From positions 1,496,501 to 1,560,500 of the forward strand of contig NZ_CP048635.1 of assembly GCF_010669145.1 (NCBI RefSeq): a stretch of DNA of 64,000 bases, written 5' to 3'. This document shows, piece by piece, positions 8,452 through 17,891 of the stretch; position 1 is the stretch's first letter; each line of letters starts with the position of its first letter. Origin of the DNA: Rhizobium oryzihabitans. GTDB lineage: Bacteria; Pseudomonadota; Alphaproteobacteria; Rhizobiales; Rhizobiaceae. The position numbers and the translations under genes are program-made. The notes under the pieces are model-generated. The model saw only the letters and a program-made list of their open reading frames with translations, was not told the origin of the DNA and did not search any database.

Positions 8452-9954
8452 ATGCTGGAACTGAATGGAATAAGAAAAAGCTTCGGCAAGATCGAGGTTC
8501 TGCGCGGTGTCGACCTTCAGGCGCGCCCCGGCGAGGTGCATGCGCTTCTGGGAGAGAACGGCGCGGGTAAATCGACGCTGATGAAGATCCTCTGCGGCAT
8601 TTTGCAGCCTTCGGAGGGAACGATCCGTATCGACGGAACGGATCGCCGTTTTGCCAATTATGACGAGGCGATTGCCGCCGGTATCGGCATCGTGTTTCAG
8701 GAATTCAGCCTGATCCCCTATCTCAATGCCGTGGAAAACATGTTTCTTGCCCGCGAAATTCGCGGGCCGCTGCGCCTGTTGAACAAAGGCGCCATGCGCA
8801 AGCGGGCCGCCGAAATCATGAGCCGTCTGGCTGTCGACGTCCCGCTCGATGTGCCGGTGCACCGCCTTTCCGTTGCCCAGCAGCAATTTGTCGAAATCGC
8901 CAAGGCGCTGTCGCTGGATGCGCGCATTCTCGTTCTCGACGAGCCGACGGCGACGCTCACCCCGTCAGAGACCGAGCATCTTTTCAAGGTCATGCGCGAG
9001 TTGCGGCGTCAGGGTGTCGCGATCATCTTCATTTCCCATCATCTTGAGGAAATATTCGAGATCTGCGACCGCATCACGGTCCTTCGCGATGGCGAACTCA
9101 TCGGTTCCTGCCTCACCTCCGAGGTCGATAATGACCGTCTGGTGGAAATGATGGTCGGCCGACGCATCGAGGCGAGCTTCCCGCCGAAACCGAAGATTGA
9201 TGCCTCCGCGCGCAACGTCATCGAGGTGGAAGAGCTTCAGCTGAAAAGAGGCGGCCCGGTCTCGCGTTTCTCTCTACGGGAAGGCGAAATACTCGGCTTT
9301 GCCGGTCTTGTCGGTTCCGGTCGCACGGAAACGGCACTCGCCATGCTGGGTGCACATTCCGCTTCCCGCCGCAAGGTGAAGGTGGATGGCGTGGACACGC
9401 GTTTTTCCGGACCGGATGAGGCGCTGGCGCGCGGCATCGGCCTGCTTCCGGAAAGCCGCAAGGAAGAAGGGCTGATCACCAGCTTCTCCATCCTGCAGAA
9501 CATTTCGCTCAACAACTATCGCAAGTATCCGAAGGCTCACTGGTTCATCGACCTGAAAAAAGAGCTGGAATACACCAAGAAGGCCATGGCGCAGGTGCAG
9601 GTCAAGGCGCAGGGGCCCTTTGCCCGCGTCGACACGCTCTCCGGCGGCAACCAGCAGAAGATCGTCATCGCCCGCTGGCTGAACCATGACATGCGGGTAC
9701 TGATCTTCGACGAACCGACACGCGGTATCGATGTCGGCGCGAAAGCGGAAATCTATGCGCTCATGCGCGAATTTGCCGCCAAGGGCCATTCGATCATCAT
9801 GATCTCTTCGGAGCTGCCGGAAGTGATCGGCATGTCGGACCGCGTCTGCGTGTTCCGTTCCGGCGGCATCGTCGCCACCGTTGAAGGCGAAGACATCAAT
9901 TCGGAAACAATAATGACAAATGCCACCACCGGGAGGGTTGAACATGTCGCTTGA
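8452..9954 (+). CDS. Sugar/polyol ABC transporter ATP-binding protein (RbsA-like)
   Basis: A 500-residue CUT2-class ATPase with two nucleotide-binding halves. The first has Walker A GENGAGKS, the signature region [15 protein letters not shown] and Walker [13 protein letters not shown]; the second has the degenerate Walker [10 protein letters not shown] and an intact [15 protein letters not shown] followed by [13 protein letters not shown], as usual for RbsA. ATG 8452 follows GAGGAGGG. The last codons overlap the permease start at 9944. It drives uptake of the substrate bound by the preceding protein. Confidence 0.92.
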   Translation: MLELNGIRKSFGKIEVLRGVDLQARPGEVHALLGENGAGKSTLMKILCGILQPSEGTIRIDGTDRRFANYDEAIAAGIGIVFQEFSLIPYLNAVENMFLAREIRGPLRLLNKGAMRKRAAEIMSRLAVDVPLDVPVHRLSVAQQQFVEIAKALSLDARILVLDEPTATLTPSETEHLFKVMRELRRQGVAIIFISHHLEEIFEICDRITVLRDGELIGSCLTSEVDNDRLVEMMVGRRIEASFPPKPKIDASARNVIEVEELQLKRGGPVSRFSLREGEILGFAGLVGSGRTETALAMLGAHSASRRKVKVDGVDTRFSGPDEALARGIGLLPESRKEEGLITSFSILQNISLNNYRKYPKAHWFIDLKKELEYTKKAMAQVQVKAQGPFARVDTLSGGNQQKIVIARWLNHDMRVLIFDEPTRGIDVGAKAEIYALMREFAAKGHSIIMISSELPEVIGMSDRVCVFRSGGIVATVEGEDINSETIMTNATTGRVEHVA

Positions 9955-10921
9955 TGCAAACACCGGCGTTGCCGCAAAAACGAGCGGTTTTGGTTTGGGC
10001 AACCTCTTGCGCTCACCGCTCGCCCTGCCTTTGGCGGGCCTGATTGTCGTATCGATCCTGATGGGGCTTGCGAGCGACAATTTTTTCAGCGTAAACAACA
10101 TCATGAACGTGCTGCGGCAGGTTTCCGTCGTTGGCATCCTCGCCGTCGGCATGACCTTCGTCATCCTCACCGGTGGCATCGACCTTTCGGTCGGCGCGGT
10201 CATGGCGCTTGTCGGCACGCTGTCGGCCGGCCTGATGGTAAATACCGGCCTGTCGCCCGCGGTTGCTTTGCCGGCTGGCCTTTTCATCGGTCTCGGCATC
10301 GGTATCTTCAACGGGGCGCTTGTCGCCTGGGGGAAGATGCCCGCCATCATCGTGACGCTCGCCACCATGGGAATGGCGCGCGGTCTCGGCCTCATCTATT
10401 CCGGCGGTTACCCGGTCAGCGGTATTCCGAGCTGGATTTCCTGGTTCGGCGTCGGCCGCATCGGCGTCGTTCCGGTGCCAGTCGTTATCATGGTGGTGAT
10501 TTATGCCGTGGCCTGGGTGCTGTTGCAGCGCACGGCTTTCGGTCGCCATGTCTATGCACTTGGCGGAAATGAACTGGCGGCCCGTCTTTCGGGTGTGAAG
10601 ACCCAGCGCGTCAAGCTCGCGGTCTATGGCATCTCGGGCGTCACGGCAGCTTTTGCCGCGCTCATCCTCACCGGCCGCCTGATGAGCGGTCAGCCCAACG
10701 CAGGTGTCGGTTTTGAGCTCGACGCCATTGCGGCGGTTGTTCTCGGCGGCACGGCGATTGCAGGCGGCAGGGGCCTGATCCTCGGCACGCTTATCGGTGC
10801 GGTGCTGCTCGGCATCCTCAATAACGGTCTCAATCTCGTGGGTATCAACCCCTATCTGCAGGATGTCATCAAGGGCGCCATCATCCTGCTTGCCATCTAT
10901 ATCGGGCGCGAATGGCGCTGA
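9944..10921 (+). CDS. Sugar/polyol ABC transporter permease (RbsC-like)
   Basis: A 325-residue inner-membrane protein with about ten hydrophobic segments. The family motif [20 protein letters not shown] and the late segment [14 protein letters not shown] are characteristic of RbsC/XylH permeases. ATG 9944 has GGGAGG upstream and overlaps the ATPase stop by 11 bases, so the two are translationally coupled. Only one permease gene is present, so a homodimer is expected. Confidence 0.92.
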   Translation: MSLDANTGVAAKTSGFGLGNLLRSPLALPLAGLIVVSILMGLASDNFFSVNNIMNVLRQVSVVGILAVGMTFVILTGGIDLSVGAVMALVGTLSAGLMVNTGLSPAVALPAGLFIGLGIGIFNGALVAWGKMPAIIVTLATMGMARGLGLIYSGGYPVSGIPSWISWFGVGRIGVVPVPVVIMVVIYAVAWVLLQRTAFGRHVYALGGNELAARLSGVKTQRVKLAVYGISGVTAAFAALILTGRLMSGQPNAGVGFELDAIAAVVLGGTAIAGGRGLILGTLIGAVLLGILNNGLNLVGINPYLQDVIKGAIILLAIYIGREWR

Positions 10922-10959
10922 GCCGGCTCGAAACATCTTTAAAAACGCAGGAGAATTAA

Positions 10960-11691
10960 ATGTCTGAATCGCTGCAAGGCAAGATCGCAGTCATAACCGG
11001 CGCCGCATCCGGTATCGGGCTGGCCACCACTGAAGCCCTGTTGGAACAGGGCGCGACCGTGGTCATGGTCGACTGGAACGAGAAAGCCTTGAATGAACTC
11101 GCCGGCAAGCTCGGCGAACGTGCCATCCCGCAGGTGACGAACCTTCTCGATGCCGACAGCTGCAATGCCATGATCCCGGAAATTCTGGAGAAGGTCGATC
11201 ATATCGACATCCTCTATTGCAATGCCGGCACCTATATTGGTGGTGACCTCACCGAAACGACGCCGGAAGCCATCGACAAGATGCTGAACCTCAACGTCAA
11301 TGCGGTCATGAAGAACGTGCAGGCCGTCGTCCCGCATATGTCGGAGCGCAAGACCGGCGACATCGTCGTGACCTGCTCGATCGCCGGACATTTCCCGACC
11401 TATTGGGAGCCGGTCTATTCGGGTTCGAAATGGGCAATCACCAGCTTCGTACAGGGCATGCGCCGCCAGATGATCCCCCACGGCGTTCGCGTCGCGCAGG
11501 TCTCTCCCGGCCCCGTCGTTTCCGCACTTCTGGCAGACTGGCCGGAAGAAAACCTCCGCAAGGCCAAGGAATCGGGCAGCCTTATCGATGCGAGTGAAGT
11601 GGCCGATGCGGTGGTCTATATGTTGACCCGCAAGCGCACCGTCACCATCCGTGACATGCTGGTGCTGCCCACCAACTTCGATCGCGTGTAA
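10960..11691 (+). CDS. rbtD: Ribitol 2-dehydrogenase (SDR family)
   Basis: A 243-residue short-chain dehydrogenase. The NAD site is TGAASGIG (13-20) and the catalytic residues are Ser140, Tyr153 and Lys157 (YSGSK). The C-terminal half follows the Klebsiella/Enterobacter ribitol dehydrogenase pattern that I remember: a WEPVY block before the catalytic Tyr, then PGPVVSALLADWP, GSLIDASEVADAV and VTIRDMLVLP. That enzyme oxidises ribitol to D-ribulose with NAD+. It sits between the transporter and the pentulose kinase, completing a ribitol to D-ribulose 5-phosphate route. Alternative substrates among pentitols are possible. Confidence 0.85.
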   Translation: MSESLQGKIAVITGAASGIGLATTEALLEQGATVVMVDWNEKALNELAGKLGERAIPQVTNLLDADSCNAMIPEILEKVDHIDILYCNAGTYIGGDLTETTPEAIDKMLNLNVNAVMKNVQAVVPHMSERKTGDIVVTCSIAGHFPTYWEPVYSGSKWAITSFVQGMRRQMIPHGVRVAQVSPGPVVSALLADWPEENLRKAKESGSLIDASEVADAVVYMLTRKRTVTIRDMLVLPTNFDRV

Positions 11692-11716
11692 CCGCCTGCC
11701 GCAAGGAGTATCGCAA

Positions 11717-13327
11717 ATGGCTTCCTACCTGATTGGCGTTGATGTCGGTACCGGCTCTGCCCGTGCCGGTGTCTTTGATGTGGCGGGCAGGCTTCTGGCC
11801 ACCGCCAAGCGCCCGATCACGATGCACCGTGAGGACGGCGGCATCGCCGAACAATCGAGCGGTGAGGTTTGGAAGGCCGTTTGCGACAGCGTGCGGGAAA
11901 GCGTTTCGCAGGCTGCCATAGATGCTTCATCCGTGGTTGGCATCGGTTTCGATGCCACCTGCTCACTCGTCGTGCGCGGGCCTGATGGTGAGACCCTTCC
12001 GGTCGGCGCGCCGGATCATCCCGAACGCGATATCATCGTCTGGATGGATCACCGCGCCGTCGAACAGGCGGAGCGGATCAATGCCGGCGAACATGCCGTT
12101 CTGAAATATGTCGGTGGCCGGATTTCCCCGGAAATGCAGACGCCCAAGCTGCTGTGGCTCCGCGAAAACAGGCCGGACATCTATACTCGCGCCGAGCACT
12201 TCTTCGACCTGACGGACTTCCTCACCTGGAAAGCCTCAGGCGCGCTCGATCGCTCCGCTTGCACCGTCACCTGCAAATGGACTTATCTCGCCCATGAGGA
12301 GCGGTGGGACGCGGAATATTTTACCCGCATCGGGCTTGGCGATCTGGCGGAGCAGGGTTTCCGCCGTATCGGTGAAAGCGTCGTCCATCCGGGCACGGCG
12401 CTGGGCAACGGCTTGACGGAAGAAGCCGCAGAAGCCATGGGGCTGGTTGCGGGGACCGCCGTTGCCGCAGGCCTGATCGATGCGCATGCCGGTGGCGTTG
12501 GCACGGTGGCTGCGGGCGGTGATGCATCGCGATGCCTCGGTTATGTCTTCGGCACCTCTTCCTGCACCATGACGACCACCGCCGAACCCGCCTTCGTGCC
12601 GGGTGTCTGGGGCCCCTATTATTCCGCCATGGTTCCCGGCGCATGGCTCAATGAAGGCGGCCAGTCCGCCGCCGGTGCCGCCATCGATTATCTGGTGCAA
12701 TTGCACCCGGCCTTTGCCGAGGCAAAGGCGCTTGCCGGAAAGGAAGGCAAAGCTTTGCCGGTATGGCTTGCCGACCGCGCTCTTGCCCTTGCCGCATCCG
12801 CTTCCGCCGCAGTCGGGATCGCCGAGGATTTTCATGTGGTGCCGGAGTTTCTCGGTAACCGTGCCCCCTTCGCCGATCCCCATGCCCGCGCGGTCATTGC
12901 CGGTTATGGCATGGAGACCGGTGTGGATTCCCTCGTCGCGCTTTATGTGGCGGGCCTTCTCGGCCTTGGTTACGGACTTCGCCAGATCATCGAGACGCAG
13001 GCCCGCAACGGCGCGCCGGTGGAAACAGTCAGCGTCAGCGGCGGGGCAGGCGCTCATCCGCTTGCCCGGCAATTGCTGGCGGACGCAACGGGGCTTCCCG
13101 TCGAACTGACCGAATGCGAAGAACCGGTGCTTCTCGGATCTGCGATGCTTGGCGCGGTTGCTGCGGGAACCTATCCGGACCTGATGGCGGCGATGCCCGC
13201 CATGTCGCGGATCGCCAGCTGTGCGGTGCCTGACCCTTCTTTTCAAAAGGTTCACCAGTCGCGTTACGACGCATTTCTGGCCTTGCAGGATGCGGCGCGT
13301 GCCATTCGCTCCGCCAGCCATTCCTGA
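11717..13327 (+). CDS. FGGY-family pentulose kinase, probable D-ribulokinase
   Basis: A 536-residue FGGY carbohydrate kinase. The N-terminus has the phosphate-binding GVDVGTGSARAG motif; WMDHRA and the long insert with PKLLWLRENRPD fit the ribulokinase-like branch. The C-terminal domain has a VSVSGGAGAHPLARQLLAD segment, the family's second signature. ATG 11717 follows AAGGAG. It lies 25 bases after the ribitol dehydrogenase gene, so the expected reaction is ATP-dependent phosphorylation of D-ribulose to D-ribulose 5-phosphate in the cytoplasm, feeding the pentose phosphate pathway. D-xylulose or L-ribulose remain possible as substrates. Confidence 0.85.
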   Translation: MASYLIGVDVGTGSARAGVFDVAGRLLATAKRPITMHREDGGIAEQSSGEVWKAVCDSVRESVSQAAIDASSVVGIGFDATCSLVVRGPDGETLPVGAPDHPERDIIVWMDHRAVEQAERINAGEHAVLKYVGGRISPEMQTPKLLWLRENRPDIYTRAEHFFDLTDFLTWKASGALDRSACTVTCKWTYLAHEERWDAEYFTRIGLGDLAEQGFRRIGESVVHPGTALGNGLTEEAAEAMGLVAGTAVAAGLIDAHAGGVGTVAAGGDASRCLGYVFGTSSCTMTTTAEPAFVPGVWGPYYSAMVPGAWLNEGGQSAAGAAIDYLVQLHPAFAEAKALAGKEGKALPVWLADRALALAASASAAVGIAEDFHVVPEFLGNRAPFADPHARAVIAGYGMETGVDSLVALYVAGLLGLGYGLRQIIETQARNGAPVETVSVSGGAGAHPLARQLLADATGLPVELTECEEPVLLGSAMLGAVAAGTYPDLMAAMPAMSRIASCAVPDPSFQKVHQSRYDAFLALQDAARAIRSASHS

Positions 13328-13384
13328 ACCGCGTCACAAGCTTAGATCATCCGGCCGTATTGGCCGCAAAATAACGAGGATTCC

Positions 13385-14110
13385 ATGCAGTTTTCCGGAA
13401 AATCCGTCATCATCACCGGCGCAGGCAAGGGCATCGGCCGCGCCTGCGCCATCCTCATGGCTGCGCGTGGCGCTGACGTCGTGGCGATCAGCCGGACGCA
13501 GTCCGATCTCGACAGCCTGAAAAGCGAAATCGGCGGCCGCTCGATCCGTGTCGATCTCGCCGATGTGGCGGCGACGCGGGCCGCGATGGTCGAGGCGGGT
13601 CCGTGCGATTTTCTCATCAACAGCGCGGGCATCAACGTACTCGAAAGCGTGCTTGATATGAGCGACGAAGGGTATGAGGCCGTGCTCGGCATCAACCTGC
13701 GCGCGGCACTCGTCACCTGCCAGGAATTCGCCCGCGCCCGCGTTGCAAAGGGTGGCGGCGGCGCAATCGTCAACATCACCTCGATTGCCGGTCATCGCGG
13801 TTTTCAGGATCATCTCTGCTACGCCGCGTCGAAGGCCGGGCTTGAAGGCGCGACCCGCGTTCTCGCCAAGGAACTTGGGCCGCATGGCATCCGCGTCAAC
13901 GCTGTCGCACCCACCATCACGCTGACTGAACTGGCTGCCGAAGCATGGAACGATCCGGCCAAGAGCGCACCGATGATGGTTCGCCATCCGCTGCAGCGCT
14001 TTGCCGAGGCTGAAGACGTGGCACAGAGCATCGCACTGCTTCTGTCAGATGATAGCAGCATGATTTCCGGCGCGGTGTTGCCCATCGATGGCGGGTTCCT
14101 CGCCGTCTGA
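13385..14110 (+). CDS. SDR oxidoreductase resembling L-xylulose reductase (DCXR-like)
   Basis: A 241-residue short-chain dehydrogenase with the coenzyme motif TGAGKGIG (11-18) and catalytic Ser133, Tyr146 and Lys150. Arg37 after the second strand (SRTQSDLDSL) suggests NADP(H). The sequence tracks human dicarbonyl/L-xylulose reductase as I remember it: VVAISRTQSDLDSL, NLRA, ELGPHGIRVNAVAPT, then WNDPAK and LLSDDSSMISG. That enzyme interconverts L-xylulose and xylitol. With the xylitol dehydrogenase at 5077 this would make L-xylulose to xylitol to D-xylulose. It is the last gene of the pentitol operon and ends against a convergent transporter gene. Confidence 0.8.
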   Translation: MQFSGKSVIITGAGKGIGRACAILMAARGADVVAISRTQSDLDSLKSEIGGRSIRVDLADVAATRAAMVEAGPCDFLINSAGINVLESVLDMSDEGYEAVLGINLRAALVTCQEFARARVAKGGGGAIVNITSIAGHRGFQDHLCYAASKAGLEGATRVLAKELGPHGIRVNAVAPTITLTELAAEAWNDPAKSAPMMVRHPLQRFAEAEDVAQSIALLLSDDSSMISGAVLPIDGGFLAV

Positions 14111-14118
14111 CGTTTAGG

Positions 14119-14153
14119 GGATGCGCGGGGTGCAAATGTATTGCCGCGCATCC
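14119..14153. terminator. Candidate bidirectional terminator hairpin
   Basis: GGATGCGCGG pairs perfectly with CCGCGCATCC across a 15-base loop, between the convergent SDR gene and the proP-like gene. Neither side has a T-run, so the termination role is only probable. Confidence 0.5.
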
Positions 14154-14176
14154 TGTCTCAGGACTGGATATCCCGC

Positions 14177-15695
14177 TCAGGTCAGATCCGGGTGCTTACC
14201 AACCAGCTGATTGCGTTTTGCCTGAAGAATTTCCTTTTGTTCCTCAAGCTTGAGCAGCTCGTCGTCTATCTCCTCGACGCTTTTCTCGATGTGCAGATAT
14301 TGCTCTGCCAGAAGCGATTTGGCTTCCTTTCGGCTCGACGCATTCGGTGTGTCACCATAAAGCGGCCGGTTGGCGGTTTCCTTGAGGAAAAACGTCGTTG
14401 CGATGCCGAAGACGGCCGCCACCATGAGATAATAGGCCGGCATATAGATATTTTCCGTGACCTCCACCAGCCATGCGGTGAGTGTCGGCGTCAGCCCGGC
14501 CACGATGATCGAGATATTGAACGCGATAGCCAGAGCGCTGTAGCGGATGCGGGCCGGGAAAAGAGCCGGCAGGGTGGATGCCATGATCCCGATCAGGCAA
14601 TTGAGTGCGACCGCGAGGATGAGCAGTCCGAAGAAAATCTGAACAACCTGTCCGCTGGCGATCAGATGAAATGCCGGCAGCGAGAGAAACAGGATCGCGG
14701 TGCTGCCAACCGCCAGAAACGGCCTGCGCCCGATGCGGTCGCTCAAAAGCCCGATGGCGGGCTGGACGAACAGCATGCCGACCATCACCGCGATGATGAT
14801 GAGGACGCCATGGTCCTCGCTGTAATTCAGCGTTTTTGACAGATATGTAGGCATGTAGGTGAGCAGCATATAATAGGTCACGTTGGTCACGAGGACCATG
14901 CCGATACATATTGCCAGCGACCGGGAATGTTGGCTGACAATCTCGGCGATGGGAACCATGGGTCGCTCTCTCAGCGACTGCCGGTCTTCTTCTTCGGCGC
15001 GATGCAGGCGTTCGGTGAAGGCGGGCGTCTCTTCCGCCGCGTGGCGGAGATAAAGCCCGATCAACCCGAGGGGTGCTGCCAGAAAGAACGGAATGCGCCA
15101 GCCCCAGTCGAGGAACTTGGCTTCGCCCATTGCGGTGCTGAGGAGCACGACGAGCCCGCGCCAAGCACGAAGCCGGCGATGGAGCCGAAGTCGAGCCAGC
15201 TTCCAAGGTAGCCGCGTTTCCGGTCAGGCGCGTATTCCGCTACGAAAATGGCGGCACCGGTATATTCGCCGCCGACGGAAAACCCCTGGGCGAGCTTGCA
15301 TAACAGCAACAGAATGGGTGCCCATATGCCGATGGTGGCATAACCGGGGATGAGGCCGATGCAGAAAGTGCTCGCGGCCATGATGATGATCGTCAGGGAG
15401 AGGACTTTTTGACGCCCGAATTTGTCACCCATGGCGCCAAAAAATACGCCCCCAATGGGCGGATAAGGAAGGGCACGGAGAAAGTTGCGAGCGCCGCCAC
15501 GGTTTGAACGGCGGGGGCAGCATCCGGGAAAAAGACCTTGCCGACGGCGTAGGCGACGAAGCCGTAGACGCCAAAATCGAACCACTCCATCGCATTGCCG
15601 AGAGCGGCTGCCGTGACCGCCTTTTTGACCTTCTCGTCATCGATGACGGTGACGTCGTCGATGCTCAGCGGAGTGGCCTGTATCTGGTTGTTCAA
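14177..15695 (-). pseudogene. proP: ProP-like MFS proline/betaine (metabolite:H+) symporter, two frameshifts
   Basis: Three overlapping reading-frame pieces add up to one MFS transporter of about 506 residues, the usual ProP length. The N-terminus (from ATG 15695) has AALGNAMEWFDFGVYGFVAY; the middle has GAMGDKFGRQKVLSL and the GEYTGAAIFVAEYAPDRKRG loop; the C-terminal half continues from MGEAKFLDWGWRIPFFLAAP. The tail (EIDDELLKLEEQKEILQAKR) is a predicted coiled coil like that of osmosensing ProP. Frame breaks lie at the 5-base C-run 15449-15453 (one more base restores RPLGGVFFGAMGDKFG) and near 15153-15157. Intact, it would import proline or glycine betaine with protons. Either it is a pseudogene or two bases were lost in sequencing. 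Confidence 0.82.
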
Positions 15696-15840
15696 TCACT
15701 GTCCCCTTGAACTACATTGCGCGCGATTTTTTAAGCGCCATGAAAATGCTCGATACGCTGAAGCGTTCCATCTCTCGGCAGAACAATCGGGCCTTCGGCT
15801 AGATTGGGGGTGACAACGGGGTAGCCCGGTAAGACAAAGA

Positions 15841-15871
15841 AAAACGCCCGGCTGGCAGCCGGGCGTTTTTT
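15841..15871. terminator. Intrinsic terminator downstream of the PRC-barrel gene
   Basis: A perfect 13-bp inverted repeat, AAAACGCCCGGCT/AGCCGGGCGTTTT, with a 3-base loop and T-runs on both strands. It begins 6 bases after the stop of the reverse-strand PRC-barrel gene and should end that transcript. Confidence 0.88.
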
Positions 15872-15876
15872 AAAGA

Positions 15877-16173
15877 TTAATGGCGGTGCTCAGGCATCTC
15901 CTTGAGCTGGTCCTTGGTCCATGAGGTGACCGCGTGGACATCGCCATCCTCGTCGCGCATGAAATCCAAGTCGCTGAGCGGGACTGCGACGGGCTTTGCG
16001 CCGATGCCGAGAAAGCCGCCAACGTCGATGATTGCGGTGCTGCCAGCGCCAACGCCATGGACATGATCGACCTTGCCGACCTTGTGGTCATCTGCGCCAT
16101 AAACTGTGGCACCTTCCAGAACGGACGGGGTCAGTTCCGTTTTAACGAGGCGTACGTGATTGGTGTGATCCAC
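15877..16173 (-). CDS. PRC-barrel domain protein
   Basis: A 98-residue protein of the small PRC-barrel type: LEGATVYGADDHKVGKVDHV, a glycine-rich turn (GGFLGIGAKPVAVPLSDLDF) and a C-terminal helix (TSWTKDQLKEMPEH). I chose GTG 16173 because AGGAGG lies 7 bases upstream; longer in-frame starts lack a site. Such stand-alone proteins are cytoplasmic, common in rhizobia and of unknown function, possibly stress related. It is monocistronic with its own terminator at 15841-15871. Confidence 0.8.
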   Translation of the reverse strand: MDHTNHVRLVKTELTPSVLEGATVYGADDHKVGKVDHVHGVGAGSTAIIDVGGFLGIGAKPVAVPLSDLDFMRDEDGDVHAVTSWTKDQLKEMPEHRH

Positions 16174-16323
16174 TTTTCTTCCTCCTGCTTGGGGTTGCCA
16201 GAGATGAACTCCCGCAAGGCAAAACCGTTCCATCGCGCATGGTGGATGTTGTGGCAAACCGATTGTCGGGACGCACGGCTGGCTGCTATGAAACCCTACA
16301 GGCGGCCCGCCTAAAAATCACGC

Positions 16324-16364
16324 TTGAAAAGACTGAACACGTGTGCAATATGAACGCGTGTTCA
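16324..16364 (+). promoter_or_regulatory. Promoter with two tandem palindromic operators upstream of the phosphatase operon
   Basis: A -35 TTGAAA (16324-16329) and -10 AATATG (16347-16352) are 17 bases apart. Two 14-bp near-palindromes with a central CG overlap it: TGAACACGTGTGCA (16334-16347) between the hexamers and TGAACGCGTGTTCA (16351-16364) over and after the -10. This is the usual arrangement for a LacI-type repressor. A closely related site, TGATCGCGTGTGCA, lies upstream of the transporter operon at 22548-22561, so I assign both to the LacI protein at 21319-22305. That link is inference. Confidence 0.65.
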
Positions 16365-16389
16365 ACCTTTATAGAGATGGTTATTTCGC

Positions 16390-17229
16390 ATGGACTCGAT
16401 GCCCTATCCGGATACGTTGGCAGCCCGTGCCGAACTGTGCCGTAGCGTTATTCTTTCCGCCGGGGAGCTGGTGCTGAAAGGCTTTGAGGGCGAGGCGACA
16501 CGCAGCTTCTCGATGAAGGGTCCGCAGGACTTTCTGACGGTGACGGATGCGGCATCCGAAGCGCATATTCGCGGTGCGATCTCGGCCTGCTTTCCCGAGG
16601 ACAGTTTTTTCGGTGAAGAGGGCGGCGGTGTGATCGGTGATCGCGTCTGGGTCGTTGATCCCGTGGACGGCACCGCGAATTTCGCCCGCGGCATTCCGCA
16701 TTTCTGCATCTCCATCGCTTATGTCGAAAACGGGCAAACCGAATTCGGCGCGATCTACAATCCGGCTCTCGATGAGCTCTATTTCGCCCGGCGCGGAGAG
16801 GGGGCAACGCGCAACGGACAGCCCATCCGGGTTGCTGAAACGCAGCGTTTCGATGCGGCCTCGATCGAAATGGGCTGGTCGACCCGTATCGCGAATGCCA
16901 CCTATCTCGATGTCGTCAAGAACCTACTGGATATGGGCGCCAATGTCCGTCGTGCCGGTTCCGGTGCGCTGGCTCTTGCCTATGTGGCCGATGGTCGCTC
17001 CGATGCATATCTCGAATTGCACATGAATTCATGGGATTGTCTTGCGGGACTGCTACTCGTCAGCGAAGCTGGCGGCGACGTCTGCCCTTTCCTGGAGATC
17101 GGTAGTCTTGAAGGTGGCGGGCCGGTGCTGGCCGCAGCCAGTGGCGTTGCGAACGGCGTCAGCCAGGCATCGAAGATACCCTTGGCAGAGCGGCAGCCTT
17201 CGGATCGGCAGCGGGCCCTATCGGCCTGA
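16390..17229 (+). CDS. Inositol monophosphatase family protein (copy 1)
   Basis: A 279-residue Mg2+/Li+-sensitive phosphatase family member. The metal-binding motifs are complete: GEEGG (Glu76), WVVDPVDGTANFARG (Asp90, Asp93) and the late MNSWDCLAG. The family hydrolyses inositol monophosphates and other small phosphomonoesters such as histidinol phosphate, PAP or sugar phosphates; the exact substrate is not readable. It is the first gene of an operon with a CX5R phosphatase, a metallophosphoesterase and a Na/Pi transporter, under two palindromic operators. A second copy at 29365-30282 ends the transporter operon, so one step of the pathway is encoded twice. Confidence 0.88.
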   Translation: MDSMPYPDTLAARAELCRSVILSAGELVLKGFEGEATRSFSMKGPQDFLTVTDAASEAHIRGAISACFPEDSFFGEEGGGVIGDRVWVVDPVDGTANFARGIPHFCISIAYVENGQTEFGAIYNPALDELYFARRGEGATRNGQPIRVAETQRFDAASIEMGWSTRIANATYLDVVKNLLDMGANVRRAGSGALALAYVADGRSDAYLELHMNSWDCLAGLLLVSEAGGDVCPFLEIGSLEGGGPVLAAASGVANGVSQASKIPLAERQPSDRQRALSA

Positions 17230-17282
17230 ATTTAGACGGGCACCCGTCCGTGAAGGGTGCTTGATGTATGTGGAGGAATGAC

Positions 17283-17891
17283 ATGGATGGACCCGTTTAT
17301 GCCCGGCCTGCGATCAGCCTGATTGCGGAAGGGCTCGGCCCGCATAACGCTACGCTTTATATCGGCGGCAGCGATGGTGCGAGCGATCTCGGGCTCCTCG
17401 GCCGGCACGGCATTACCACCGTCGTTAATTGCGCCGTCAATCTGGATATCAATCTCGTGCAGGCGACGGCGGAAGAGGGCGACAGGCGTGCCGTGGGTTA
17501 TGGCGATATCCGCTATTACAAGCTCGGTCTCATCGATGGCGAAGGCAGCCCCGACACCATGATGCTGGGGGCCTACTACATCCTCGACGGTGCGCTTCGC
17601 CAGACCATGCCGAAGCGGGAAACCTATCCCTTCCCCGATGGTGGCAATGTGCTCGTCAATTGCCGCAGCGGCCGCAGCCGGTCCGTGTCATTGGTCGCGC
17701 TCTTCCTGCACAAGCAGCAGCCGCATCTCTATCCCACACTTGACGATGCACTGGCCGTGATCCGCACGAAGCGGGAATTGCGCCCGGATGAATGGTTCGA
17801 GACGCCGAAACCGATGCTCTATGCCGCAGCCCGCCGTGCTTCCGACTGGATTGATATGGTCGATGGCAGAAAGACTGTTCAATCATGCTGA
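17283..17891 (+). CDS. Dual-specificity/tyrosine-phosphatase-like CX5R phosphatase (copy 1)
   Basis: A 202-residue cytoplasmic protein with the phosphatase loop VLVNCRSGRSRSVS: Cys127 and Arg133 form CX5R, with Asn in place of the usual His before the Cys. An upstream Asp (Asp85 in LGLIDG) could be the general acid. ATG 17283 is chosen because GGAGG is 6 bases upstream; ATG 17268 lacks a site. The family includes protein phosphatases but also lipid and inositol-phosphate phosphatases. Because it is always next to an IMPase gene here, with a paralogue at 30332-30958, I favour a small-molecule phosphoester substrate. It overlaps the next gene by 7 bases. Confidence 0.8.
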   Translation: MDGPVYARPAISLIAEGLGPHNATLYIGGSDGASDLGLLGRHGITTVVNCAVNLDINLVQATAEEGDRRAVGYGDIRYYKLGLIDGEGSPDTMMLGAYYILDGALRQTMPKRETYPFPDGGNVLVNCRSGRSRSVSLVALFLHKQQPHLYPTLDDALAVIRTKRELRPDEWFETPKPMLYAAARRASDWIDMVDGRKTVQSC

